In this document: positions 13,670 through 23,908 of the stretch, piece after piece | Numbering within the stretch: position 1 is the stretch's first letter | Layout: each line of letters starts with the position of its first letter | Source: Diphasiastrum complanatum | Taxonomy: Eukaryota; Streptophyta; Lycopodiopsida; Lycopodiales; Lycopodiaceae | Length of the DNA: 64,000 nucleotides | Assembly: GCA_029204225.1 (NCBI GenBank) | Contig: CM055092.1 | Location: forward strand, 28,880,359-28,944,358 | Direction: 5' to 3' | Translations under genes and position numbers: made by a program | Notes under the pieces: generated by a model | Seen by the model: the letters and a program-made list of their open reading frames with translations, nothing else | Databases searched by the model: none | Told to the model about the DNA's origin: nothing

Positions 13670-14383
13670 TCAACAAATTGGATTGGTTAATAATCCATGT
13701 ATGGAAATCCTCTCACGTATAAAGTGATATTGAATCTCAATGTGTTTAGTTCTCGCATGGAACACTGGATTCTTTGCTAGTTGAATGCCACTCTGACTGT
13801 CACTATGTAAAGTCGTGGGATTTTTTTGCTTCATGCCAACTTCTTCCAAGATTTGTCTCAACCATATAGCTTCATGTGCTGCACTACACATTGTCTTATA
13901 CTCTGCTTCTGTGGTGGAAAGAGCAATTGCACTTTGCTTCTTCCTAGACTAGGAAAAGCAACTACCACAAAACTAGAATACATACCCTGTGGTGGATCTA
14001 CGATCATCATAGGCACCTCCCCAATCCGCATCCACATAGCCACACAACTCAGGTAAACCATCATGCTTCCTATAAATCAAGCCATACTCTGAAGTGCCTT
14101 TCACATAACGCAAAATGCGTTTAGCTGCCTTCCAATGCGTTTCCGTAGGTGCTGCCATAAACTGACTTACAATGCCAACAACATAGCATAGATCTGGTCT
14201 AGTCGTGGTAAGGCAAATCAAGCTCCCTACTAACTGTCTATACAGCGTAGCATCAAATGACTGTGACTCATCAAGCTTAGAAATCTTTTTACCTGGTTCA
14301 ATAGGAGTATTTACTGGTTTGCAATCCTGCAACCTAAATCTGTGCAGCAACTCTTTGACATACTTCACCTGTGTTAAACCCAC
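13670..14383 (-). pseudogene. Copia-C RT C-terminus and RNase H
   Basis: The frame 13973-14383 carries VKYVKELLHRFRLQDCKPVNTPIEPG, RQLVGSLICLTTTRPDLCY, AAKRILRYVKGTSEYGL and the RNase H start GYVDADWGGAYDDRRSTTGY. A frameshift at about 13970 leads to 13670-13891, with MCSAAHEAIWLRQILEEVG, DSQSGIQLAKNP and ARTKHIEIQYHFIRE. All are standard copia RT/RNase H blocks. Confidence 0.88.
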
Positions 14384-14398
14384 TTCGTGTCCTTTTTG

Positions 14399-14680
14399 CT
14401 ACACCTCTACTCCAAGGCAGTAATGCATCAGACTGAGGTTTGTCATCTCGAATTGTTCCACGAGGTCTTTCTTGATCATGTCTATCATCTCTTGATTATT
14501 TCCTATAATAATCAAGTCATCAACATAAAGAGCAATCAAAGCAACCATACCATCAAAGCATAAGACATATAGATTTGGATCAGAATGTGTTCTCACCATC
14601 CCCTTTGAACAAAAGTAGGCATCAATCTTGCTATACCACACACGTGGTGCTTGTTTAAGACCATAAAGCGTTTTCTTCAA
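14399..14680 (-). pseudogene. Copia-C RT catalytic core
   Basis: The frame begins in KKTLYGLKQAPRVWY and contains ALYVDDLIIIGNN, the YVDD catalytic motif of copia reverse transcriptase, followed by LVEQFEMTNL and MHYCLGVEV. It joins 14699-15577 upstream and 13973-14383 downstream through short frame breaks. Confidence 0.88.
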
Positions 14681-14698
14681 GCGACATACTTTATTTTC

Positions 14699-15577
14699 CT
14701 ATCCCTTCGTTACAAAGCCTTCAGGTTGATCCATGAACACCTCTTCTTCTAACTCACCATTTAGAAAAGTAGATTTCACATCCATCTGATGCAAAGGCCA
14801 ACCAAAATGTGAAGCTAAAGCAACAAGTAGATGTAGAGTATTCCACTTACAAACCGGCGCAAAGGTCTCCTCATCGTTGATGCCTTTACTTTGTGCATAC
14901 CCTTTGATCATCAATCTTGCCTTGTGCTTTGCTATACTTCCATCTGCATGGTACTTAGTCCTGTATACCCGTTTGCAACCAATGGGTTTCTTGCCAACTG
15001 GTGGTTCTAATGAATCCCATGTGCTATGCTTAGCAATCGACTCCATCTCCTCTCCCATGGCCTTGACCCAAATGTCATCATCCATCGTTTCACCATAAGT
15101 CGAAGGTTCTTTGCTTTGAATAATGCTAGATAAGAGAGCATAATTTGCTTCATACCTTTCAGGTTGTGTCTTCTCTCTTGTTGATCTTCGTAGCTCTCCC
15201 TGGCGAAATGATCCTGGAAAGTCATCCATGTCGTGACTCTCCAACAATCTCTCAAACCACTTAGGGAGCTTCCTGTCAGGTGATCGGTTTCCTAGTGAAA
15301 ATGTATCCCACAGTACATCCTTCTCCTTGGGTTTGTCACCTGCAAGTTCAATCCTTCTTGCACCAAAAGGTTTGTCCCTAGCTCTCCAACCTGTCTCTAG
15401 AGGCTGAGTAGCAGTATCTTGAGATGTATCCTCATGTTCATCACTCGGAAGGTCAATGAATGGATCATCATTAGGTGGTACCCTCACTATACCATGTTTC
15501 TCACTGGATGTGTCTATCTTCTCAGCATCCTCGTCTTCATACATCTTGGATTCATCAAAGATAACGAGCAGGGTCAT
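14699..15577 (-). pseudogene. Copia-C integrase-RT linker and RT N-terminus
   Basis: It starts with a remnant of the integrase C-terminus (VIFDESKMY), then an acidic/polar linker, RRSTREKTQPERYE, the KAMGEEMESIAKHSTWDSL block, CKRVYRTKYHADGS, HKARLMIKGYAQ and ETFAPVCKWNTLHLLVALA through MDVKSTFLNGELEEEVFMDQPEGF. It is open for 292 codons. Confidence 0.88.
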
Positions 15578-16086
15578 CCTACTGATACCAAGTCTATAGA
15601 GTGTTCACTCATGAAATTCCGTGGAGAAACGGTGATTTTAGCTCAACTTGACAAAGTGGCTTTTTTCACCTTTTCTACAAATCTGCTAGGTTAACTGTCT
15701 GGAGACAAATCTCTGACATAAACCTCAGAATCTCTCCATGGCTGGTTGACAATGTAATTAGCTTCCTTCCTATCCTTACGGCATCCAAAATGGTGCACAA
15801 ACAGCGAAGAAATCACCAGTTGTGTATAAAAAACCGTAACCCCAAACCTGGTTTCAATTTTCAACTGGCTTCAAAATTGTCAAATTTTCACCAAATTTTT
15901 CCCTGTCTGATGCTATGCATAGGCTAATAATCTCTCTGCTGAGCTTGGCAAGCCTCTATAAACTATAAACTGTGCACCAGTGCTTCTCTTTCCGTCTTCA
16001 ACCCGCCGTAAACCCCAAACTCTCAGAAGACAGTTCTCTCGAAGCTCTCTTCAACGACGATGTTGTATTGTGTACACTCCTTGTAC
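15578..16086 (-). other. Copia-C leader and deletion junction
   Basis: Between the primer-binding site and the surviving pol there is an untranslated leader and a short stretch of uncertain origin near 15600-15800. No gag or protease block is present, so the deletion removed about the first half of the internal region. Confidence 0.55.
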
Positions 16087-16099
16087 GGCTCTGATACCA
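16087..16099 (-). other. Primer-binding site of Copia-C
   Basis: The minus strand reads TGGTATCAGAGCC, the initiator-Met tRNA complement. The adjoining sequence to 16385 is taken as the 5' LTR, although its end at the PBS (TTCTAAGT) is not the usual CA. Confidence 0.85.
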
Positions 16100-16385
16100 A
16101 CTTAGAATTTGCTTTGCACAGGAACACAGATCATGCTACACAGTAGCACAGACAAAAAACTCTCTCCACAGCAAGCTCACATAGCAACTGTATTTCTCAA
16201 AATGAAATCACACTGTACATATAGTTGTTCACTCAGACAACCCATGCATGACCCAGGTTGCCGTTGGCGGGACGCGTGTCCCATCGACTTGCCTCGTGGC
16301 GAGGCTAACTAATCCTTATCCATTGACAGGACCCACAGTACAGTAACAAAGTGATTCTACTTTTATTCTAACTGATTGTACACTC

Positions 16386-16465
16386 AAATATGGACTCCTT
16401 CCTGTTTTAGACACCCAAAGAGATCACAACTTGACCCTCACACTCTCACAAAGAAAGCTTGACTA
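16386..16465. repeat. Fragment shared with the leader of Copia-A at 55228-55307
   Basis: Both sites contain CTCAAATATGGACTCC and TTGACCCTCACACTCTCACA in the same order and spacing. Here the fragment sits between the truncated Copia-B LTR and the Copia-C LTR, so it marks a rearrangement junction. Confidence 0.7.
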
Positions 16466-16620
16466 GGAGATGTCATATTAGACTCAAATGAAAGCTAATC
16501 AAAATGGATTTGAATATTACAAGTGTCATTTCACATGTGTGGACAGGTCCTCACACGTGTGGATCCACATAGATGTCTAATATTCATCAAAAACCATGTG
16601 AAAATTGCTATATTCTAACA
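16466..16620 (-). repeat. Truncated 3' LTR of Copia-B
   Basis: It matches 21687-21842 with only a few differences. On the minus strand it starts TGTTAGAATATAGC immediately after the polypurine run TTGAGGAGGAG (16621-16631). The match stops at AGGAGATGTC (16466). Confidence 0.88.
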
Positions 16621-16627
16621 CTCCTCC

Positions 16628-17662
16628 TCAATTTTTACATGATACAACTATAGTACATCTATCTAAAACACCTAAGGCTGATCTTAACTTGATAAATGAA
16701 GCCTTTGGCAAGGCTTTAGTGAGTAGATCAGCAAGGCAATCTGAAGAAGACACATGATGTAGCTTGATCTCCTTTGCTTGAACCTTTTCCCTCACAAAAT
16801 GGTGAGCAATCTCTATGTGCTTGCTCCTTGCATGGAATGTGGGATTGGTTGCTAATGCTTGGCTTGATTGGTTGTCACAAAAATTGTTGGCTGCTCCTCG
16901 GCCTCCATGACTTGGAATTCCACCAAAATCCTCTTCAACCATAGGATCTCCTTTGTTGTGGATGTTAGTGCCTTGTATTCCGATTCGGTTGAAGATAGAG
17001 AAATAGTATCTTGCTTTTTGGAAAGCCAAGACACTATGCCATTGCTAAGGAAGGTAACAAAAGCACTTGTGGACCTCCTATCCACCTTATCACCTGCAAA
17101 ATCAGCATCCGAATATGCCCTTAAGGCAAGATTAGATCCATCATATAAAATGCCAAAGTTCTTGGTGGCCGAGATGTACCTCAACACCCTTTTTGCATTT
17201 CTCCAATGACAAACCAATGGATTTTGCATAGATTGGCTTAGTTTGCCTACACTATAACTTAGATTAGGTCTACTTATAGTAAGATAGATCAAGGAGCCTA
17301 CAAGTCTCCTATATAGTGTGATGTCCTCAAAGGATGCTTCATCATCACTATTGGAAACTTTTACATTTTGCTCCATAGGAGTTTCTACTCCTTTACAATC
17401 TTTCATTTCAAACTTTTCTAAGATAGAAGAAGCATATTTGGATTGACAAATAAAACTCAAATCTTTGCCTCTTGAAAACCATCTTAAATTCCTTAAACAA
17501 TGCTACTTTTAGTTCTTGTATACCATCAAGATCATTTCCACTAAGGATAATGTCATCAACATACAAAACGAGAATGATGATTTTACCATCATTAAATCTT
17601 AAGTACAAAGAAGGATCATAAGCACTTACAACAAACTTAATAGACTTCAAGAAGGTATTCAA
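16628..17662 (-). pseudogene. Copia-B RT core and RNase H
   Basis: Three overlapping frames (17408-17662, 16852-17460, 16628-17029) give the RT catalytic block LVLYVDDIILSGND, then YASSILEKFEMKDCKGVETPME, RRLVGSLIYLTISRPNLSYSVG, AKRVLRYISATKNFGIL, and RNase H blocks YSDADFAGDKVDRRSTSAF, SSTESEYKAL and ARSKHIEIAHHFVREKV. At least two frame breaks lie in this part. It ends 8 bp from the 3' LTR. Confidence 0.9.
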
Positions 17663-17686
17663 CCTAGAGTACCAAGCTCTAGGTGC

Positions 17687-19513
17687 TTACTTAAGCCCAT
17701 AAAGGCTTCTTAGCAACAAACACACTTTATCCTCTTGATCTTCTTTGATGAAGCCCTCGGGTTGCCTCATGAAAATCTCCTCTTCCAAATATCCATTGAG
17801 AAAAGCATTAGCCACATCAAGTTGAAATAGCAGCCAATTGAAAGTAGTTGCAATAGAAATAATCAACCTTATGGAAACTAGCTTAGCAACAGGAGCAAAA
17901 GTTTCATCAAAATCTACTCCCTTGGTTTGCAAGAACCCCTTTGCCGCTAGCCTTGCCTTGTGTTTGTTGATGCTCCCATCTTGATTGTACTTCAATCTAT
18001 AGATCCACTTGCACTCAAGTGGCTTTTTTCCTTGAGGAAGATCCACAAGCTTCCATGTATGATTCTCCATAAGAGCATCATACTCTTTTTGCATGACATT
18101 CCTCCATTCTTGTGACTCCATAGCTTCTTCAAAGCAACTTGGCTCATCAAACATAGAAGTTAGAAAAGTGTAAGAGGTAAGTGAATGTAGATCTTTCCTT
18201 TGTTCACCTTTGTCAACATAGGTGAGCCTTGAGGGCTCGGCCTTCCTTCTTGTAGATCTCCTTGAAGTCCTCGGATCTTGAGATGGATCTTCAAGATCTT
18301 GATCACATGTAGGCTCCTCCTCAAACCTTACAAGGTCCTTGACATAAGATGGATTAGAAGCTTTCTCATTCAACTTGTAGTAGTTACCTTCATCAAAAGT
18401 AACATCTCTACTCACTAAAATCTTCTTAGTGATTGGATTATAGACTCTATATCCCTTGCTATTTTCAGCATAACCAACAAAGATCCCTTTAATAGAAGTA
18501 GGATCATCCTTTTTTCTTGTATCTAATGCTTGAAAAACATAGCAAGTAGATCCGAAAATTCTTAGATCTTTAAGATTCAGCTTCTTACAAAATAGAGCCT
18601 CATAAGATGTTAGGCCTCCAATGGGGTTACATAGCAATCTATTACACAAATAAGTTGCACAAATAATAGCCTCTCCCCAAAAGGACTTAGGTAGAGATGC
18701 ATCTATCCTTAAAGACTTAGCACACTCACATAGTGTTCTATTCATCCTCTCGGCTATACCATTTTGTTGAGGACTATAAGTACATGTAAGTTCTCTCTTA
18801 ATGCCATTGGATTTACAAAACTCTATCATCTTGGTGGAGATATACTCTCCACCATTATCACTCCTTAATACTTTAATTCTAGCATCAAGTTGATTTTCAA
18901 CTAGAGTTTTGAACTTAACAAAAGCTTCAAACACTTTACTTTTGGAATTCAAAAGTTCAATCCAAGTGTATCTAGAGTAATCATCAATAAAAGATACATA
19001 CATAGATGCACCTCCATTAGATTCTTGAGAAAAAGAGTGCACATCACTATGAATAGGATCTAATGCTTTTGTATATCTAGTGGAAGAGATATCAAAAGGT
19101 AGCTTGTGTGCCTTTGAGAGGCTACAAGCTTCACAACTTTTTCCACACTTTGAGAGTGTCTTTGGAAGGCTGAGAGCAAGATCCTTAGTGCATAGCATCT
19201 CCATAGACTTCAAGTTGGGGTGGCCCAACCTCTTATGCCAAAGCTCCACTTGATTGAGCTCCTCCTTCACCATGTTCACACTTCCAAGAAAAACATTACC
19301 ATCAAGCTTAAAAAGCCTTCCTTGCTTGAATCCCTTTACAATGGAAGTATTATTCATCAATATGGAGCAAACACCTTGCTTAAAATGGACATCTAAGCCA
19401 TCATCCATCAATTGTCCGACACTTAACAAATTCTTAGTGAGTGTAGGAACATAGAGTACATTATCAAGATCTACTCTTTTAGAGGATCCAAGACTTAAGG
19501 GAATAGTTCCCAC
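17687..19513 (-). CDS. Copia-B pol: protease end, integrase, RT start (608 codons)
   Basis: A long uninterrupted frame begins in the second half of the protease (LDNVLYVPTLTKNLLSVGQL). It continues with the integrase HHCC finger (WHKRLGHPN … CEACSLSK) and a DDE core with HSDVHSFSQ/FIDDYSRYTW, SDNGGEY and YSPQQNGIAERMNR. The integrase C-terminus (IFVGYAENSKGYRVY, SRDVTFDE) follows, then the linker and RT start (CKWIYRLKYNQDGSI, HKARLAAKGFLQ, ETFAPVAKL, LDVANAFLNGYLEEEIFM). In a working element this is cleaved from one polyprotein. The first methionine is internal to the polyprotein and is not a true start. The length suggests a fairly recent insertion. Confidence 0.92.
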   Translation of the reverse strand: MGTIPLSLGSSKRVDLDNVLYVPTLTKNLLSVGQLMDDGLDVHFKQGVCSILMNNTSIVKGFKQGRLFKLDGNVFLGSVNMVKEELNQVELWHKRLGHPNLKSMEMLCTKDLALSLPKTLSKCGKSCEACSLSKAHKLPFDISSTRYTKALDPIHSDVHSFSQESNGGASMYVSFIDDYSRYTWIELLNSKSKVFEAFVKFKTLVENQLDARIKVLRSDNGGEYISTKMIEFCKSNGIKRELTCTYSPQQNGIAERMNRTLCECAKSLRIDASLPKSFWGEAIICATYLCNRLLCNPIGGLTSYEALFCKKLNLKDLRIFGSTCYVFQALDTRKKDDPTSIKGIFVGYAENSKGYRVYNPITKKILVSRDVTFDEGNYYKLNEKASNPSYVKDLVRFEEEPTCDQDLEDPSQDPRTSRRSTRRKAEPSRLTYVDKGEQRKDLHSLTSYTFLTSMFDEPSCFEEAMESQEWRNVMQKEYDALMENHTWKLVDLPQGKKPLECKWIYRLKYNQDGSINKHKARLAAKGFLQTKGVDFDETFAPVAKLVSIRLIISIATTFNWLLFQLDVANAFLNGYLEEEIFMRQPEGFIKEDQEDKVCLLLRSLYGLK

Positions 19514-19559
19514 TCCATGTATTCTACATTCTTGATCACTTGTTGTTAGAATAGACTTT

Positions 19560-20578
19560 TTACAACCTACAAAATGTACAAGAATTGAGAAAAAAATCCT
19601 TTTGGAATGTCATGTGAGAACTAGCCCCACTATCAATCCACCATGTGTCATTGGAGTAGCTCTTTGATGTTGATGTAGAAGCCATCAAGGATGAATCCAC
19701 TTCATCCTCATCTTCCTCAAGAGTGAGGTTGCCTTGTTTGCTCTCTCCTTGTGCATTCTTCTTCTTGAAACACTCGGATGCAAAGTGTCCCTTCTTTCCA
19801 CAAAAGAAGCACTTGAGTTTGGCTTTGTTCTTCTTTCCATTTTTGGAGCTAGATGGTTGATCATCATTCTTGGTCTCCTTGTGTTGGATCTTCTTCTTTG
19901 ACTTTGCCTTTCCCTTGCTTGTGAAGTTGGCCTTCTCATCTCCATCATGCAGCTTTAAGGATCCAATCCTTTGCTTGACATGAAGGATCCTACTCTCCTC
20001 GGCCACAAGCACACTATGGAGCTTTTCAATGGAAGGTAGTGCATCTTGAATAGCAAAGCTTTGTACAAGATTGGAGAACTCATCTCCAAGACCATTCAAA
20101 ATGATTTGAACAAGTTCATCATCATGAATACCCTCACTAATGATGGAAAGTTCTTTGTTGAGAGATTTTATTCTCAAGACATACTCTTGAATACTCTCAT
20201 CACTCCCTCTAATGATTTGAAGAACTTTGTTTCTAATCATAAGCACTCTAGAGGTATTTTTGGATTCATAAATCCCTTTGAGGTAGTTCCATGCCTCCTT
20301 GGCCGAGGTACAAGATGCTACTTCCTTCAGAAGTTCATTACTAACTTTCATTTTCAAATATGTAATGCTAGTCTAGCTCTCTTTTTGTACCTCACTTGAT
20401 CTTGCCCTCCTTGAGGTTCTTCTTCCTCTCCTATGACAAGATCAAACATATCTTGGAGCACAAGTAGTGACTCCATTCTTACTTTCCAAGTTGAATAATT
20501 ATTAGAATTTAGCCTTTCACTAGACTCAAGAAGATAGGCTCCAATTGAACCCATTCTATCTAGTAACAAGTACAACAA
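19560..20578 (-). pseudogene. Copia-B gag and protease start
   Basis: Two frames make up gag. 20354-20578 gives the N-terminus (MGSIGAYLLESSERLNSNNYSTW). 19560-20357 gives the UBN2 part (KEAWNYLKGIYESKNTSR, LVQIILNGLGDEFSNLVQSFAI), the CFFCGKKGHFASEC zinc knuckle and then the protease active site WWIDSGASSHMTF. A frame break at about 20355 splits gag, and another near 19540 separates the protease halves. Confidence 0.9.
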
Positions 20579-21162
20579 ATGTACTATTCAAAGGCTCTCC
20601 CTTCTTCCTTTCTCAGAATTTAGCTAAAATGCTACTCTCTTGAATCTCACTAGACTCAAGGAGCAAGATCTATCATGATCTAAAACTCAAAAAGATTTGG
20701 GAAATGTATTCTACACAATCTATTCACTTAGAACCTTGGATTTGATTTTTGGAAGTGCCATTGCCTTCCTATGGTGTTTAGAATTAGTTTTAGTTTCACT
20801 CTTGAACTAAAAACATAAGTCTCAAACTCTCTCACAAGGATTTGTAGGTTTAATAAGATTCTAACACCATTTACTCATCAAATCTATAATGGAAACAATG
20901 GTTTTTCATAAGCACATCACTAGTTTCACTCTACACAACTTGTTTGAAGCTCAAATATTGAAAAAACACAAAGTTTTGGTGAAAGTAAAACTCCAGCAGC
21001 CTCTCACACGTGTGAGAAGTACATCTGAACTTTACACACTAATCTGAACCTCAACATCACAAGTAAACTATTAGAAAAGGTCGCCCTCCTTCAAAGTGAC
21101 TCTAGCACCAATGCTTTCACCAAAATGAAGATTTTTGGATCATCAACTAAGCTCTTTGACTT
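20579..21162 (-). other. Copia-B leader
   Basis: Untranslated sequence between gag and the primer-binding site. It contains one CACACGTGTG palindrome at 21005-21014. No coding signal was seen. Confidence 0.7.
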
Positions 21163-21175
21163 GGCTCTGATACCA
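21163..21175 (-). other. Primer-binding site of Copia-B
   Basis: The minus strand reads TGGTATCAGAGCC directly after the LTR end …TTTGACA. Confidence 0.93.
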
Positions 21176-21842
21176 TGTCAAATTTCAGAGTTTAAGGACT
21201 GAGATTGATCTACAAATGATCACAAAGAGTGATTGGTAGCTTGGGATCTTGATCTATATCAAGACTAGCTTCCAAATCTAGCTTCTACTTGACAATCTTT
21301 GTGATTCCAAGCAAGAACAATAGAAAAAGATGATCCACAGCTTCACACGTGTAAAGTATAGCTACTGTACGGCCTGATAACAGAGAAATAGTTTACTTAT
21401 CATCTACAAAGCATTCATCCACAAAGAAAGTGCTTAAGAGAGTCAAAACACAATGATAGCTACACAAACCAAGATTCTCATCATTAGCTCAAAAATGGAT
21501 CCATCATGTATCAAGTACAAAATCACCATAATCTCTCTCTAAACTGCATCCAGCACGAGTGGGACAGCTCATTGTACTTATCCATATCCACTTTGGATAA
21601 GATCTATCAAGTTTGCCACATCATCCATTGGTGGTTTGTGTTGACCTTCTAGATTCCTACAATCTACGACCTAACTCCTATAATTTAGGAGATGTCATAT
21701 TAGACTCAAATGAAAGCTAATCAAAATGGATCTGAATATTACAAGTGTCATTTCACACGTGTGGACAGGTCCTCACACGTGTGGATCCACATAGATGTCT
21801 AATATTCATCAAAAACCATGTGAAAATTGCTAAATTCTAACA
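21176..21842 (-). repeat. 5' LTR of Copia-B (667 bp)
   Basis: On the minus strand it starts TGTTAGAATTTAGC at 21842 and ends TTTGACA at 21176. It contains two perfect CACACGTGTG palindromes (21754, 21774) and one half-conserved copy near 21345. Confidence 0.92.
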
Positions 21843-22765
21843 GCTGGAGCGTTCGTTAATCCAAATGGCAACACTAGAAATTCATAATGACCATATCTAG
21901 AACGAAATCCTGTCTTTTGGACATCTTCTGACTTAATTCTTATTTGATGGTACCTTGTCCTGAGATCTATCTTGGTGAAATACCGTGCTCCACCCAAGTG
22001 ATCTACATGGTCATCCATCCTAGGTAATGGATACTTATTCTTTATAGTCACTTTATTAAGCCCCTTGTAATCCACACAAATCCTGAAACCTCCATCTTTC
22101 TTCGCTTTAAGAAGAACAAGAGCGCCCCATGGTGATTTACTAGGTTGTACATGTCCCATCCTCAGATAATTTTCTATTTGATTTGAAATCTCTGTCTCCT
22201 CTTTCTGAGAGAACCTATAAGGTTGTCTAGAGACAGGTTGACTTCCTAGAATTGACTCAATCCTGTGGTCTACTGACCTAGACGGTGGTAAACCATGAGG
22301 TAATTCAGATGAAAAAACATCCCTAAATTCACTTATGATCTGTTCTTTCACTGCTTGTTCATGATCTAAATATACCGAGTCAAGAATTGCTGAGAATTCA
22401 CAACCATTTAAATTCATTTCAGGAACATCCACAATTGGAATAACATAAATTGAAAAACCTTCATACTCAGAATAATCCAATGTTTCCATTTCATTAACTG
22501 TAGAAATTTGATCCAACGGACGTACAAAATTATTGCCAAATAATGTAACTACCTTATCACCCTCCTTGAAAGTGAGAACATGCTTCTCAAAATCAATTAA
22601 CAGAGAAGGTGATTTACTGAATAACCATTCGTAACCTAAAATCAAATCAGTACGAGCTAGGTCTAAAACATAAAAATTAACTAATTCTGTGTGTCCTTGC
22701 ACCAAAACTGGGAGCTTCAGGACTTTACGTTCCAAGTCTCCAACTCTGCTCCTGAAGCTAGACAA
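21843..22765 (-). pseudogene. Gypsy-1 protease end and reverse transcriptase N-terminal half
   Basis: The frame starts in the second part of the retropepsin ([20 protein letters not shown]). It runs through a linker with [15 protein letters not shown] into RT blocks [70 protein letters not shown] and [13 protein letters not shown]. The S-x-YHQI block reads RTRYHQI rather than the usual RSGYHQI. The YxDD catalytic block was beyond the break. Confidence 0.9.
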
Positions 22766-23199
22766 ACTTTATATCTATGATTGCTGGCTTCAGTTTTCAA
22801 GCTGAGTTTCTGCACAAGACAATAATTAATAAAATTATGAGTTGAACCACTGTCCAATAAAATACTCACATCTTGATCTTTAACTGTGCCAATTAAACAG
22901 AAAAGTTCATTAGGCAAGAAAGAAGTAGTACTAAAAGAACACTCACAATCACAATCAGTCAGGTTAATTTCCAAAGTCTTACCATTGCCTCCTGGGATTT
23001 CAATCATGTGGGCAGACCCTTTCTTCCTTTCTGGACAAAATCTCATCACATGTCCAGGCTTCTTACAGACAAAACATAAGTTCTCTCTTTTAGCCTTTTC
23101 CTGGGACATAGATTTTTTGAATCTCTTCCTCTTCAGCTTCATGGGTTCCGATGCTGCTTGATCTAATTCACAAAATATTTTGCTTGGTCTGGACCGCAC
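22717..23199 (-). pseudogene. Gypsy-1 zinc knuckle and aspartic protease
   Basis: The frame contains one CCHC knuckle (CFVCKKPGHVMRFC) followed by the retropepsin active site SILLDSGSTHNFIN. It overlaps the RT-containing frame by about 50 bp, indicating a frameshift. Retropepsin would cleave the polyprotein in a functional element. Confidence 0.9.
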
Positions 23200-23908
23200 T
23201 TCTTAATCTTATTGATTTTCAAAGTGGTTGGAATTTGCGCAAATTGCTTTCTGGATGCCACCACTGTGGAATCATATGCTTTCGCAATCCGAAATGCATC
23301 CTTGAGGCTTTGAAGCACATTTCGCCTGCATTTGTTCTGAGAGTTGGTTGGCAAACTTAGGACAAACTGCCATAATGCCAACTTCGCATCGAATGAGGGA
23401 ACCTATTCCATAGGTCCATGAATTCCTAGATATAAGAGTCTAAACTCTTTGTACCCATCTTGTAGTTCACGAACCTTAGGTAGTAGTCCACGTCATCAGC
23501 AACTACGAAAGCTTTTTTGAAAACTTCCGCAAACGCATCCCAAGTAGTTGGTTTCACAGGTGAATCTCGCCACCACGATGACGCTTTGCCGCGTAAAAAC
23601 AGCACGACACTTTCAATTTTCTTCTCATCAGGAACACCGTGCAGATTGAAGTAACTACTCCACTTGGCCAGCCAATCCTCGACAACCTCAGGTTTCTTCT
23701 TCTTCGTCTCGCTCGAATAAACCTCCGATTGAAAACCGAGATTGGGTGAAGACATCAATTTGACTTGATTCAAAAGAACCTCCATTTGCTGATCTCTTAT
23801 CTGTTTACGATTATTCATATCATTGAGTGCCGTACTCAACTGTTGACAAATCACCATATAAGATGGCGCACCTGGATTTGCAGCTTGATTTGAAGTTTCT
23901 TCGGCCAT
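23163..23908 (-). pseudogene. Gypsy-1 gag
   Basis: The first frame (23426-23908, 160 codons from MAEETSNQ) holds the retrotransposon gag domain with EDWLAKWSSYFNLHGVPDEKKIE, FLRGKASSWWRD and TWDAFAEVFKKAF. It stops at about 23426. A second frame (23163-23381) continues the C-terminal part (LQSLKDAFRIAKAYDSTVV). Both frames are interrupted, so gag is not translatable as one protein. Confidence 0.85.

Larger units (their letters stand above)
13660..16385 (-). mobile_element. Copia-C, internally deleted copia element
   Basis: On the minus strand the order is a probable 5' LTR (about 16100-16385), primer-binding site (16087-16099), a leader, then directly the integrase-RT linker, RT and RNase H. 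Gag, protease and the integrase core are missing between about 15800 and 15577. The 3' LTR is not recognisable downstream of 13660. Confidence 0.75.
16466..21842 (-). mobile_element. Copia-B, nearly complete copia element with truncated 3' LTR
   Basis: Minus-strand order: 5' LTR (21176-21842), primer-binding site (21163-21175), leader, gag, protease, integrase, RT, RNase H, polypurine tract (16621-16636) and a 3' LTR of which only the first 155 bp remain. The coding region is interrupted by only a few frame breaks. The outer end of the 5' LTR abuts a gypsy RT open frame, so Copia-B inserted into that element. Confidence 0.9.
21843..23908 (-). mobile_element. Gypsy-1 retrotransposon, gag to mid-RT
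   Basis: Gag, zinc knuckle, aspartic protease and RT lie in gypsy order on the minus strand. RT ends abruptly at FGLTNAPA, where the Copia-B LTR begins. The rest of RT, RNase H and integrase is not found on the far side of Copia-B, so it was lost with the missing part of Copia-B's 3' LTR. RT blocks resemble chromovirus-type gypsy elements. Confidence 0.88.
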
